Source: Polydactylus sextarius
Lineage: Eukaryota; Chordata; Actinopteri; Polynemidae
NCBI GenBank assembly: GCA_016801845.1
Contig: CM028927.1
Coordinates: 3,214,001 to 3,278,000, forward strand
Length of the DNA: 64,000 nt
Reading direction: 5' to 3'
Shown here: piece after piece, positions 1-12,945 of the stretch
How positions within the stretch are numbered: the first letter of the stretch is position 1
Layout of the letters: every line of letters starts with the position of its first letter
Translations under genes and position numbers: made by a program
The notes under the pieces: model-generated
Database searches by the model: none
What the model was told of the DNA's origin: nothing
The model's input: only the letters and a program-made list of their open reading frames with translations

Positions 1-110
1 CAGTCACCTCAAGGAACCTGTTGAGCTTTCCTGTCCGAGCAGTGGTCGTCCGGGAGGATTCATTAAAGGTCAGCGGATAGGCTGTGAACAGCGAGCAGTG
101 GGTTACTTAC
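1..110 (-). other. 5' part of intron 4 of the PTPRU-like gene
   Basis: Begins with the donor GTAAGTAA at 110-103 on the minus strand. The rest of the intron and the Ig-domain exon lie outside the window. No other feature seen. Confidence 0.85.
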
Positions 111-192
111 AACAGGGGTAATTGAGCAGCACAATGTCGTCCAAGGCGATGTAGCCCTGTCGCTCCTCGGAAACCGTCGCTTCAAAGATGAC
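111..192 (-). CDS. ptpru: PTPRU-like receptor phosphatase, exon 4 (C-terminal end of MAM domain)
   Basis: An 82-nt internal exon read right to left. The acceptor is CTCCACAG just before 192, and the donor is GTAAGTAA starting at 110. It encodes 27 codons plus one base: VIFEATVSEERQGYIALDDI followed by VLLNYPC and a split codon starting with T. This is the last part of a MAM domain: the GY.ALDDI strand and the final conserved Cys of the fold, two residues before the end. Human PTPRU has the closely similar pattern FEAL.SPDRRGY.GLDDILLL.YPC, as I recall it. Entry phase is 0, matching the end of exon 3; exit phase is 1, so the next exon, encoding the Ig domain, lies before position 1. The frame upstream of 192 is open but intronic, so its ATG near 333 is not a real start. 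The protein is a cell-surface receptor involved in adhesion at cell contacts. Confidence 0.93.
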
Positions 193-2177
193 CTGTGGAG
201 ACAATGGGTAATTTGAATGACTACAGAGCAATACAGCTGACTGACAAAGAAATTGACAGTGTAGGAAATTAAAGGGATGAAGGCTCAAAGACCTGTCGAG
301 AACAGAAACACACAGATTTCTCCATAAATTCATTTAATATAGTAGATAAAACATGATAATACCATGAAAGCAGTAATCAGGCACGTGTCTGGTATTTTTT
401 AATCAGTTTTGTTGTGTAGTATGTTTCAAACACAGGAATGTAATTATAGTTATTAACATAATCGTCTCTGAAACATCGGTGAGAGAATTACTCCGTCAGA
501 ATTAAACACTAAACAACAAGCTCTACAGAGCCACTATTTTGTACTATGAGGTCATATAGATTGTTTGAGTGGAAATCACTAAGGAGGTTACCAGTTCCTG
601 AACCAACAAAGAGAACTGGGACTAACTCTAGCTCACCGGCAGTACAGCTACTGAATGGAAGTTTAAAGCTGTTAAAGCTCATTGTGACAGAATGGTGACT
701 TGTGATATTATGTTACACGTATAAAAACACTTGATTTATGTGTCTTCAGTGTAACAAGTAGTTATAAAACTCCTGTAACCTTCATCTACGACCTAATACC
801 TAAATATCTGAAACTAAAAACCACGTACAGAACCATCTCTCAGAATAAGACAACATCCATGACAATATCTAAAAACCTTCACTCTGTACTACCATAAAAA
901 TAGAAAAAAAAAGAGAAAGTCTTATATTAAATATCTTCAATAAAGGCAATATATCTTTGTTCTGCCTGGAAGATAGATTTCCTCTTACCTGTTGGAGCTT
1001 TTTTACTTTGGTTGTGATGGCAGACATTTCTGCTCATTTAGGATAATATTTCCCTCAATTTGTTGCTTTTTTTGTTGTTTTGAATTCTGTGCTTTTTGTA
1101 TAATACTTACATAATGTTTAGAAACATAATGCAGAGCTGAAATGAAGATCTTGAGTACTGCAAGTTGCACAGGTTGATCTATTAATCCAACATGTTACAT
1201 TTAAATTTATGCTGCCTGTTATGATCCATTATGGGATATGTTAAGTGTCATATAGGGGGCAATAACTTTTTATTAGGCCTATGGACGACAGTACAATGTA
1301 GCAGCCAATATATAGCATAAAATACTGCATGATCAGTTAGTGTTATTCATATGGACAGTTCTATGGGAGGCACATAACCTTTGTTATTATCTGTTTGTTT
1401 GTTTCTCTGCAGCACAACATGGTGAAAGTTTAATAATGACCTTATTCCTAGTGATGATGCCCGAACCAAGACTGGGTTAGATGCAGATACAACTGCAGAT
1501 CATTATTAAACTAAACAGTAACAATAACACATTGTAATGCAAATATACAAAGCTAAGAAACAGATGCTGAGTGGAAAGCTGAAAACTTGGTAGATAGGAA
1601 AGAAGAGGGAGTTTTTATCTTTTCTTGTAGGCATCACTTCCAATAATTTAGTTCAGAAAATGGCTGTTGAGACAATGACTTGCCTGGAAGTTAATATATA
1701 CAAAGGATTTTATCCACAGATGTAAATGTAAATTCTAGAAAACTCAATAATAAAATGCATTCAAATAATCCCTCAACATTTGAGGTTTGGGGAATATTTG
1801 TTTACTCTTATTGTAAATGTAGGATATTTGACTTGATGAAGCCATGGTGCATGAATAAATCCCTCTCTCCTACTCCACTGTCCCTTTCATCAATCCATAT
1901 GGCAGCTGCAGGAGTCCTTAAACACAGCTTAAATATTCACTCACTCATCTAAATGAGCCTGTAGCACGCAGAGCCTCAAAGTGAATCGGGAGGCCTCCCA
2001 GAGTGCAACAAAGTCATTCTGGGTTTCCAAGTAGTAATTACAGTCAGCAGAGCCCAAATCATTTCCTCTACAAGCAACTCTCCACTTTTTACTGCAGAGT
2101 GACAAACTCTGAACTTGAGGGTTGAGTGCATTAAGGGTCTGTAAGATGAAAGCTCTAACTGTACACTATATCAGATA

Positions 2178-2213
2178 TGTGTGTGTGTGTGAGAGAGAGA
2201 GAGAGCGTGTGTG
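2178..2213. repeat. (TG)n(GA)n compound microsatellite
   Basis: Seven TG units (2178-2191) run directly into GA units to 2205, followed by a short GTGTG remnant. Confidence 0.95.
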
Positions 2214-3079
2214 GCAGTCACCCACTCCTACTATATCTAGTTATCTATGCCAAAGCCCAGTGGAAGTCAAGACTGTGACTGTGCACTCAGACAGGCAATA
2301 GATTCCAATGTTGACAATACATCAGGCTTTAAGTGCCGAGGGCCAATCAATACCACAAAAGGCCTTGGCAGATGGATACAAACTAAGGCTTTCTTTCCCC
2401 TAATTTATTTTTATTTTTCATTGCTACGTCGGACCATTAGAGACGTCTGACCGATTAATTCCTCAATTCATCACGCGTCACTGCACCCACCACCATTGAT
2501 TCACTCAGCTCCACACTTTTAGCCATCATTAAGCTCCTACACTTTGCCCCTCAGTTATTGAAAAGTGTGTTTGAGTGTGACTGTGCCCCAGACGCCGAGG
2601 AACAACCTCAGCATCCAGTATTGTGCACATGCAAACGTCGGGCCATTATACAAATGGCTACAATTGGATCACCTCGCACTTTTGTACAAGCGAACTCTGG
2701 CATTGCAAATGAGACAATTTGCCCAATGAATAAAAAAATACAGAGGAGTGTGAGGGTTAGAATCTTAGGTAGCCCTGAGGGCTCGATACACTGCTGAAAA
2801 GCTTGCTGCCCAATTAACAACATATATACACGTATGCAAATGTTACCTGTGACAGACTTTTGACCAATAAGATCACTGGTCCTCATACTCACATTTGTAT
2901 TTTTACTCTCATGATAATTATGACAAACATGTTAAAGAGTGAGTGATAGGTGCTTATATTTAAGGTTGTTTTATTCCCATCATGATTTATAACAGTGCAA
3001 ATAATTATCTTAATCTATAAATGAAAAGACTTTTTCAATATTAAATCATTTTCGACTTAAAATATTTAGAATGACTGCC

Positions 3080-3330
3080 TTACAGGTGTAAGCCTCCACC
3101 AGCCAGTCCAGTAAGAGATAATTGGTGTTCAAGTCACAAGTTAAGGTCAAAAACATGCTTGTGAGGTCACACTAACATTTGACCTTTAGCCAGCAAAATC
3201 TGTGTATCAGATATTTCACATTCAGGGGATTCATGTGACAATGACCTTTGACCTTTGTCAGATCAGTTTCCATTTTGCTGGGTCCATTTGTAAATTGGCC
3301 TGTGCTTTATTCCTTTGCAGCTTTCTGTCA
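3080..3330 (+). repeat. Dispersed teleost-type repeat, copy 1 (carries TGACCTTTGACCT)
   Basis: Contains GCCTCCACCAGCCAGTCCAG, then AGGTCACACTAACATTTGACC, then GCCAGCAAAATCT and an exact TGACCTTTGACCT at 3242-3254. The same ordered blocks recur at 47195-47420 (CCTCCACCAACCAACCCAG, GACCTTTGACC) and partly at 49435-49640 (TTTGACCGTTGGCCAACAAAATCT). I recognise the pattern as a common interspersed fish repeat but cannot assign a superfamily. Borders are approximate. Confidence 0.6.
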
Positions 3331-3670
3331 TTTCCATGTTTTGACATTTTTTTTGTGTGTGCTGCATCATGTGGAGCTCACAGGAGCTGACATATACGCA
3401 GGAGATATAAAAGATATATAGATGGGAAAGGTAGTGGAGGAGCCTGATGCATAGGTGAAGGAGACAGAAAGTGGAGAGTGGGAGCTTAAGCCTCACTAAT
3501 ACTGTTTGTCAGGATGAGGCCTGATAGCATCTTTAATATTTGATAGCAAAGTTTCGCCCCTTTTCCACTCCTCACACAAACACGCACGGAAGAAAATAAA
3601 TTTCTGCAAACAATACATGGATTTGTCCAATTGAGAATATCCAGTTGAAGGTGATGTCATTCTCCAGGCC

Positions 3671-3692
3671 CTCTCTCTCTCTCTCTCTCTCT
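3671..3692. repeat. (CT)n microsatellite
   Basis: Eleven uninterrupted CT units, followed by a diverged GTCTCTC tail. Confidence 0.95.
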
Positions 3693-4919
3693 GTCTCTCA
3701 GGCTTTTTGTTGTGGGGTAAAAATGGGCAACACAAAAGGAGGCCTGTAACACTGCAGAGACACAAGTCTGTGAACTAATGAATCAAGTTTGGTTTACTAC
3801 AAAAGCAGCAGGGCGCCGTCTGCTCAGGATGGAACGGCGTGTCATTGTTAGCGACCGAAGCAAATGAGACGAGAAGGAAATCCAAATCACGAAGTTCTGG
3901 CACAAGAGAAAGAGCTGACAGTTCAGAAGGAAGCAGCTGGACAGAGCCATTTGATGTAAAAGATATGCAAGAGTTTTAATATGCGCCTCCTGCAGCATGG
4001 TGTTTGCCTCATAAAGTTCAATGCTGGAGGATTGATAGCATCGGGTTAGAAAATCCATAGTGCATCCCAGGAGGCCTCACAGTAGATACATAACATCACG
4101 AGCAGTAGCAGTAAAAGACGATCGCATTAAAAAACAAGATTCCACAGTAATTAATATCTTTAACTTTTAGTTTCATTACAGCACCACACAAATTATTTAT
4201 GTGTACGCTCTAATGATACAGCTCTCAACAAATCCATGGACCCCATCAATCCTCATGAGGACTTATATTAATTTAACGACATACATGCAATCGTTCCACT
4301 CGCACAAAAATTGCAACAATGTTCTGTTAATTGATTTTCTGCAGCTGGAATGAGACTGACATTATCGATCCATATTGGCAACGTGACACTAAAACACGGA
4401 AGTATCTGAAGTGCAATCGAGGCTGCCATCTTCTCTCTGCAGGCTGAGTAGATTCAGTGAAGTGAACTGTGGATGTACTGCAGGACAAGAGTCATTGACA
4501 GACATAGACATCAAATTCCTTTTGGTTTTGCGTGACTGTTCAGTTTGGATGAAAATGTGATACTGAGGACAATGTCTTATAGAAAGTATCATCAAACTGT
4601 TGTACAATAGTATAAAACGGGTAAAGAATATCGTATTCTTTATTTTTCATTAGTGCCAGCCCTGATTTTTAAATGTAGCCAATGTACTATATAAGAGCAA
4701 TCAAGCAATAATACTCACTCAGTTAAATATCCATTAGTGAAAACTTTAAGGCCAAACCATTTTTTTTTGGTCTGAAAGTTGTCAAATTTAAGTGTATTCA
4801 GTCTAAGAGCCTGTCAACTGACACAAAAATGCAGAAAATGACCGTTTTGTTTTGTAGAGGTATTTTTTGATAAACCACTGCTGTCACCATAGTGACAAAG
4901 ATGTTGTACCTACTGTGAG

Positions 4920-5155
4920 TCCACATTCAAACTGCCAGCCCAAACTTTATTTTGAAAGTCCACCTTCTTAAGGTGTGCCTCACTTGGTCTAAACTGTTGT
5001 CTAAACTGGTCCAGTTTAGACAACACAATTCCACTTCCTCTTGTACGAAATGCACGGGTGAAGTACAACCAGCCACCAGGGTGCTATGTTTTGGCTTCAG
5101 AATTTTAAAACCTGTCATGTCATCCATCTATATATACAGTCTGGACTTATGGTCC
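4920..5155. repeat. Decayed non-autonomous element fragment (tentative)
   Basis: The stretch GTCATGTCATCCATC followed by TATATATACAGTCTG at about 5115-5143 resembles the end of a widespread fish repeat (ATCCATC-TTTATATACAGTCTATGG type). The interior contains the strong hairpin described separately. Family and left border are uncertain. Confidence 0.35.
4995..5025. repeat. Perfect 15-bp inverted repeat with 1-nt spacer
   Basis: Left arm TGTTGTCTAAACTGG (4995-5009), spacer T, right arm CCAGTTTAGACAACA (5011-5025). Every position pairs. A further partial copy of the arm, GGTCTAAACTG, sits just upstream (4986-4996). Confidence 0.95.
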
Positions 5156-6474
5156 GGACACTCTGGCTGCACAAATTGGATTTCAAAGTGCAGAGAGTAC
5201 AGTTTTTTGGTTTTTTGATAAAGGAGTTGTGCAGTGCAACCTGACTGTTTGGAGGATAACATCATGGACCTCACCCCAGACACACAAATCTGATCCAGTC
5301 ATTTGCAAATAACAGTCCGTCCTAAAGATCTGATTTAAGAAGCCAATCAGATTTGCCTGCTTCAGCACTTCACAATAATGGTCTCACTGTGTTTCGCCAC
5401 TTGAATGCTTTTAATGTGAAGTTGAGGCAATAGGAAGTTCTGTATGCATTAGCAATAACTTAATTTGGCTCTGACAAGCATTACCTACATGTATCGTTTT
5501 CTGTGGATAGTGCTTAGGAAGGCAATCTGGAGTATGGCAGACTCTACAGTGCCAATAAAAACTACTGTGTACAGTGGTAATTACAGAGTATAAATACGAT
5601 GAATGGCTGCTATTTCAAGTGCCAACCATATATTGCATAAAAGTGGGATTTGATTTCGTGGAAGTCTTAAAGATTCTGACTTTAGAGTCAAAAGCTGAAT
5701 CAATAATAAATAAATTAGTGGCTTAGTAGAAAAAGCAATAAAACAGGGAAGAAAAAGGGAGAGCAATAGGAAAGATAACACAGAAGGGGACTCAATGGTG
5801 AGATGCACCAGGAATTAAGATTGTGTGATACAAAGGACAAAGTTGACTTGAAGAGAAACTGGAGAAGTAAAAATAAATCTAACAGAGAGAAGGCAACATT
5901 TCCAGAAGAGCACCTCTTTAACACCTGCTGTACTTCCCAAAACTGAGCTGACAGAAAAAAAGTGAAGCAGTCCGATCAATTTTCCCTCCTGTCCTTCACA
6001 GTCCTGACAGCATGGAGTCCAACGTCCAACACAAAGGTCTGTACTCCACAGCCAGGCAGGATGTGAGGTCACGAACTCAGGTCAGATGACACCATCTGAT
6101 CCAATCACATTCACTGTCAGTACAAGGCTGCATGCTGTTAAAGCTGCTGGATGATTGTATCATTTTTATGTGACAATGTAACACAATGGTTCACATATAA
6201 AACTGGTTGTGTTAGAAAGATTTGTCTGACAAATTAAATAGTTAACACACCAAAGTGGTGATTCATCAGTGTCTGGATGCATGTGTGCAGCTCGCTTGTG
6301 TTCTTTGGTCAACTGAAGACCATATTCTCCATTTTCTTCCACTAACTGAATCCAGATGTTAATCTAGATTACAGGGGAGCAGGGAGAAAACACTGGTTCC
6401 TGGGGGACTGGACACTGTCTTTGAGAAAGATAATGCCACTTTTCCCAAAGTCACTGAATTTGTTTCTATGCTCC

Positions 6475-6502
6475 TTTTTTTTTTTTTTTCTTTCTTTTTT
6501 TT
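6475..6502. repeat. Poly-T rich tract
   Basis: T runs interrupted by single C bases. It could be an old retroposon tail on the minus strand; no body recognised. Confidence 0.9.
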
Positions 6503-7792
6503 AAGCAAAGTGGTTTAACACTGCCAGGAACTATGTGAAATCTCATGTCATCAAGTAAACAACACTTGAGTCAGTGAAGTTTTAAAATTAAAGAGGTTGG
6601 GGGTGTGGAGTTAGAAAGCCCTGAGATAACCTTCTTATCTAGTTTGGAGGTTAGCGTGCCCAGACAACATTAGCCACCACTAACATAACACACTGGAACT
6701 TGCAGCTGAACTGTCAGGGATTGAGCTGCACATCGAGGTAAAGTGTCACCAAGTTTTGAAGAGGGAGAGGAGTGTCCTGAGTAACAAAGAGAAAGTCCTC
6801 ATCATTATCAAACATGTTTGAAAGTTTCATCTGAAGTCTGAACTAATTTGTCACTCTGGCCCACAAGACAGTTAACTAATGTAATAACCACAGCGTCCAT
6901 TCTAATACTTCAGAACACATGATAGACGACTAGAATTAAAAAAGTATCAAGTATGATTGATGGCTGTGTCGTTCGGTTTTGAACATTACTTAAAATGGAA
7001 AAAAATGTGTTAGCTTTTAGCATTGGAGCTAAATCAGATATCTGCAGCAGTTAAAGATACTGTACTTTGATCTTTAACATAAATGCCAGTTGACTCCTCA
7101 TGGGCGATGCCATCAGCTAGACAGACACTTCTATCATTTCTTCTGTGACTCTTTCAGAGAAAATAATCCCACATGATGTTATCCAGGTTATCATAGCTTG
7201 AAGAGAACAAACTTATATCAACAAGACTGGGCCAAAGCCTGGTCTATAGCTGGGCTGCATATGGTTAATGTGAGAAATTGAGGGAACAGGCAATCAATAC
7301 ACTTATTAGAATATTCATGATGGTATCAAGTTGTATCAGGATTATGCTCAGTGTCAGACTGTTCTGGCCTGATTGTCTGCTTCTACCCAACTCTCTGTGC
7401 TCACATCAGTGCAGTGTTTTAATATATTTATTGTCCTTCAGATGGAGGGATAATAAAAGGTAACTTGGTTTATTCATTTATGTCTAACGGAGCATAGACA
7501 GGTACATTCGAGACTCTCCTCTACAGGTTCATCCAAAAAGTCTCTAAAAGATTCTGAAATGTCTGTAAATTTACAACAAAGGTTCTAACTTGGCAACTCT
7601 GCCTACAAACACCTTATGATGACAAAGCTGTTCACAACTCTGTCGCTCACTCATGGTCACTCACATTGAAAATTCCAGCCAACAAGGACATGGTCACATA
7701 AAGAGGCGATGATACTGGCAGTGTTATGGATGCAGCCATTTGATGGTATGAGTCTGAGTGTCTCAGCCTCGGCTGCCTCAGTTTCAAACGTC

Positions 7793-7828
7793 TTTTTTTT
7801 TTTTTTTTTTTTAATACCTTTTTTTTTT
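7793..7828. repeat. Poly-T tract (T20 + T10)
   Basis: Twenty T residues at 7793-7812 and ten at 7819-7828, separated by AATACC. Confidence 0.95.
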
Positions 7829-8246
7829 AATGTCTCCCCTGAAACTTATGTAGTACTAAATCATCATGGTGCGACTTTAATGGCTAAGTTAAGCAGCGAG
7901 CCAATATGTCAAAACCAAATGGTATATTTCTCTCTATGGTTGCCAGCCCCATGCTGTTCCAAAAGTTATGACGCATAAGTTTTACTGTCTCGACACAGAT
8001 CTACGTCTTGTCGAAGACGCCCCTCCACCCAGCCATCACTAAATTGCTGGATGAACTAGAAAATGTTCTATTTTAAAGTACTAAATACGCTATCAACAGC
8101 AAACATCTGGAATCCAGGAACATTGGCATTGAATTTTCACATCTCATATCACTGAAAGCCTAAATGCACCTCTGATCACAGTCCAGCACATCTCTGTAGC
8201 AGTCGGCCTTTCCTGAGGGAATGTTGATGCTCGCTGATTACTAGAA

Positions 8247-8266
8247 TTTTTTTTTTTTTTTTTTTT
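8247..8266. repeat. Poly-T tract
   Basis: Twenty T residues, followed by ATTTTTTAAT. Confidence 0.95.
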
Positions 8267-9296
8267 ATTTTTTAATCTCTACCCACCATACTCACACTTA
8301 GTCACTCACACACAGAAACACACAATCTCCACTGAGCCTGGAGCTCTCTGAAGTGGTCAACCTCTCCCTGTCTGTTCTCAGCAGCCTGCAGGGCCTGATC
8401 TGTTGGCTGCTACTGCTGGACAATGATCTTTATCAATGGGCCTGAGAGGATGAGTGGAGCCCCATGGGGCCTGCACTGAGCTCTCAGTAGCTGCTAGTTG
8501 CTGAGGGAGCTGGTGAGACAAGGAGCAAGTGTTGGAACACTTCAAAGAAGCGCCAAGCCTCTCTCTGGGCTTCACTCCTGTCCCTCTTCATACAGCTGAT
8601 AGACAAACTGTGTTCCTTCGGGCTGATGTTTAAGCCTCTTCACTCATCTGTGCAGCTTTACCTGCTTCATTACCTGCTGCCGATCACACTGCTTTACAGG
8701 ACAAATAATGCAATCTGTCCTGTGTCTACATGGCTGGCAGGCAGACTTTAGAGAACAGCATCTTCTCATCAATCAGACAGCGTGGACATAAATCACCAGA
8801 GAAGTAGATTACATTGCTTATGCACGCCTTTCCAAATGGTAAACACTGCAGTTCTAAGCAAACTCCCTGCCTGCACCGACTTGTCTGATTGTGCACCTCA
8901 GCTGCCGCATCTGACAGCGACTCCCCCTCCTGCCTCCACCTCATCCATGGTGTGTGGCTGACAAACTTCTACCGTCCACACAGAAGGGAAGAAAATCATT
9001 ACTTTAAATCAGTTTGGCTGTTTGTGAGAGTCGCTCAGGACAGGAGAGCTGAGGATGGTGAAGCGCAGGCTGTCCTCATTGATCTGTGCAGCCCTCTAAT
9101 CTCATTAACGGGCTCTTGATTTATTGAGATGGGGCCCAGGGTGCTCCAAGGTTATGGAAGCAAACACCCGGCTCGCTCCCCCGCACTGAGGGTCACATGG
9201 AATTGAGGTCAATTGACTGTTCGGCGGACCCACGCTCCCACAATCCTTTACACCAACCATTGCCTTCTCATTAACGCCTGTTTTGGGGTGGGGTGG

Positions 9297-9315
9297 GTGT
9301 GTGTGTGTGTGTGTG
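9297..9315. repeat. (GT)n microsatellite
   Basis: About nine GT units, preceded by a G-rich stretch (9283-9296). Confidence 0.95.
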
Positions 9316-11432
9316 GGAAGAAAGAGAGCATTAGAGGATAAATTATCGGCCCTAATGAGGTGTGGCAAGGCTGCATCCAGTCATCAGAATCTTACAAGCT
9401 ACACTACAACGCTAATACAGGCATCAACAGGAGCTATTGATCACACTGCAGCACGCAGGTAAATTGAATAATAAATAAAGATACATTGTAAACATATGTC
9501 CACTGTAATTATACACCTATTGAGCCACTCTGATATATGACATGGTGGCAAATTGCTAATTCTTGCATATGGTTTTGAATGATTGGGAGGGTCATAATAA
9601 TGCTGCTGAGGCCATATTTCAGGATTAGGTGGCCACAGAGGGAGGAGTGATATTTATTATAGGGCTGCAATTACAATGACTACAATGACATCCATAAATT
9701 ACAATACTATAGCTTGGGACAGAGCCTAATGCTGCCTGCTGATTGGGTTTGTTTTCACCATGTTCATAAGAATAGTCCATGTATTGATCTCCTCTCGTGG
9801 TAATTAAGACCTCAGACCTCTGAAAGCTCAAAGTTCATGAATTGTGACATGTTTGCTGATGTTTTCAGAAACAGGGAAATTAGGGAAGTTCATTTTGCCT
9901 CGGATATAGAGTTCATTATAAATTTATAATAAATCTTTCTGAAAATACTGATATTCCCAACAGTCCCATCTTAACCCTCAGTCACTGTGTCTTTACATTT
10001 CCTGCATTACGTTACCTCCCTGTTGCTAAGTTGTTAGACTGTAGTTTCTAGATGACAGAGGGCATCAATTTTGTTCACCAGTCCTAATTATAATATCCCA
10101 TGTTGTCACCACAAGCATCACTTTGATTCAGCTCAGTTCAGTATTGGTACTGAATATTTGACCCCCACATCTAAAAGTTTAATGTACAATCTTTACAACC
10201 TTGTTTCAAATTTACTTGGCCCCTTGTTTGCAGCTCTAACAACAAATGATTGTGGTTGTTGTGCACTTTAGCTGCATAGAGTAGGGTATCATACCCACTT
10301 ATATAAAAATAAATCATCTAAAAACAAATTTGCTCTCATCTTCACATGGAGTGGATGTGTCCTACGTCATCAGTCAAATTCAACCCAACCCTTCAACTTC
10401 AGTTCTTTTTTGTCTCAGATCTATATTTTGCAACAGCAAAAGCCAATATGTTATTTTTTATTTATTTATTTGTACTTTACTCAGTTGATGAGTTATTTTA
10501 TCGAGGTGGAAGAATTCTGTCCGCCTTCCCACTCACCCTGGATCAGAGCTATTATGTTTTCTCTAAATCTAGAGAAGATCGCTTGTTCTATCTGTGGTAA
10601 AGAGAATACATTTTTCAAAGTGTGACGCCCACTCATATTTTCTTCTTTGCTTTTTTTTTGTTTTGTTTTTGAGACATACTACATTAATCTCTGAGATCTC
10701 TGAAAAGCTTTCACTTCTTTTCTTATTTCCTCCAACATCATTAAGATTGTATTTTAGATAATTCTGTATATTTTGCATTTTTGTCTATAAATTTATTCTT
10801 TATTTATAGAAAACTGTATATTGTTTACAGCCATCTTGGTTCAGTGTTGACAATCACTATAAAAAAAGATTTAAACTTTTATGATTCAGTTTTGTCAGAT
10901 AAATACGTTTAGTTGCACAAAGCTCTTCTCTGAATTAATCCTCTAAACTTTAAATCCAAATGAGTGATACTGTTTCTTAGGCTATAAAGTTGTGTAAAGT
11001 GCAAATTATAGGTGAAACCGTAAACACTCAGTTCTAAAACTGTTCACCACAGATTTATTTTTCCTTTGGTAAATGCAAAACGATTTAAACATGACACCTC
11101 AATATTTCTTTAGGCCATATTTAAGAATAAAACTTGCAAAGCAGTTATAATCATGCATATTTTAAAAACGAGCGCTACCCCATACAACCATACATGAACT
11201 GTCAGCAGCAGATGCTTCAACTAAGTACAGACTTCTAGTTTAATGATCACCCTGAGCACAGGGCACAGAGCCGTCTGCTCACTGCTTCATCTGCACTGCT
11301 CTGTGGTGACAACGGTCCTGTAAACTGCAGTGAGTCCACATAGACTGTAATTATTCACATCACAGTTCACCAGACTGTCATAACTCGATTTCCACATCTT
11401 AATCATTTTACATATGATGCCTCCGGGCCACC

Positions 11433-11466
11433 GTATTCATATAACATATAGTTGTTATATGAATAC
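11433..11466. repeat. Perfect 14-bp inverted repeat, 6-nt loop
   Basis: GTATTCATATAACA (11433-11446), loop TATAGT, TGTTATATGAATAC (11453-11466). AT-rich; may be a chance palindrome or a remnant of a small inverted-repeat transposon. Confidence 0.95.
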
Positions 11467-12945
11467 AGTGAGCACAGTTGTCTATGTTTACTTGGGATTT
11501 TAAGGATTTACGATTTTCAACCAGCATCATTATCCATCATGGTGGCCACCAGCTGATAGAGAGTTAGCTAATGAGCACAGTCATTATTAATTTATGTGTC
11601 ATTTATTTTTTATGATTACTGTCTATTATTTATTCTATAAAACATCCCGAATATGCTGAATTGAATAAATGAAAAACGCTCATCAAAACTCACATTTATC
11701 TGTCTCATTTAGCCTTAAAAAAACATCACCTATATTCATTTCATACTATGTTTAATATTCCTAAATATTCCTAAACATTCCTATTTTATATTCAACTTAT
11801 GGATTACAGTCCAGATAATTAGTAAAGTAAACTCTGATGGACTAGTGAGAGGCCCATACTGAATTTTTGGGGTGAATACTGAGAACAATTTTATGAGTTG
11901 AAAAAAATCCTGACATCGATTTATAGGTCACCATTCTTATTCTATATATGTGCTCATGTTCTCCCTACAGGTCGTTGGTCTGTGGTTTATGAGAGGACGG
12001 GAGTTTTTCTCTGTGTTTTACTGTTTGTTCACCAGCCCAGAGACTACACATTTTATGTACAGTAAATATAGGAGGAGTTCACACTCCTGCGCCTACACCT
12101 GCTGCACAAACAGTGCTGACACCAGTTCTACATCACCTCTAGTATTTTTTCTGCTTTATTTTTTCCGTAAATGAAATAAAATAACAGCACCTATAAGTCA
12201 CAAGTTGTCCAACTGATGTATTGTTCAAGATCAAACACATTAAACATTTAAAGGTGAAAATGATGCTATCCTGACTTTCACTCTTCAGAACTGGTCAAAC
12301 TCCAAACAAAATAGATGTTACATATTCCCATAATAAATCTCTATATCTACAATGCCTTTGGTTAGATTCACCCTCCTATGTAAACAACTATGAAATCTCT
12401 ACTTTCTAATGAAAGCTTTCTTGTAAAACTTTGAATCCCATCTGAAGACAATTGGTTTAACATCACTTTAGAAATTGTCTCCTCAGCTCTGCAGGAGGTG
12501 ATTATTCTTACAGGCTGAGTGGTGGAACACACTGTGAACAGTAAACTGGTCTTAGTGGGTAAAATCTGTGGTGTACCACTTTAAAGAGAGCCTAAACAGG
12601 CTCAGTGTCAGATGCTCTCATATAAGAACAACATCGCTAGATCAAACTGGGCTCCAGCTACAAATGTTGTTATTTTTGCTTGAAATAAAAGTGAATCTTA
12701 AATAAGGGCAGCATCTAACGGCATGTTTATTTTTTTCTTCTTTTGAGAGATCCAATTTAATATTTTTAGACTCTGGACAAAATAGTTTCTTTTGCACTGT
12801 GTGGATACAATTTACAAATCTATAATTTCACAATTGACAAACTGCCACATGAATGCAGCAGCTGGACTGAAGGGAGTTTAAAGGACTGCTTACCTTAGAC
12901 CCTGAAAATTTGATTTTAAAGAATAAATGCATCATGTCCTCTTAC

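Larger units (their letters stand above)
193..12945 (-). other. Intron 3 of the PTPRU-like gene (about 12.8 kb)
   Basis: Bounded by donor GTAAGA (12945) and acceptor CTCCACAG (193). AT-rich, with no supportable coding region on either strand. Contents I can name: a DR1-bearing dispersed repeat (3080-3330), a GT/GA microsatellite (2178-2213), a CT tract (3671-3692), a perfect 15-bp hairpin (4995-5025) inside a decayed repeat (about 4920-5155), several poly-T runs (6475-6502, 7793-7828, 8247-8266), a GT tract (9297-9315) and a 14-bp hairpin (11433-11466). Remaining stretches, such as 200-2100, 5200-6400 and 9400-11400, show nothing recognisable beyond ordinary intron sequence. Confidence 0.85.

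Noticed and set aside
12916..12945. Extension of exon 3 past YQ (residues VRGHDAFIL)
   Set aside because: CAG|GTAAGA is a strong donor and the next exon begins with VIFEA, the expected continuation.
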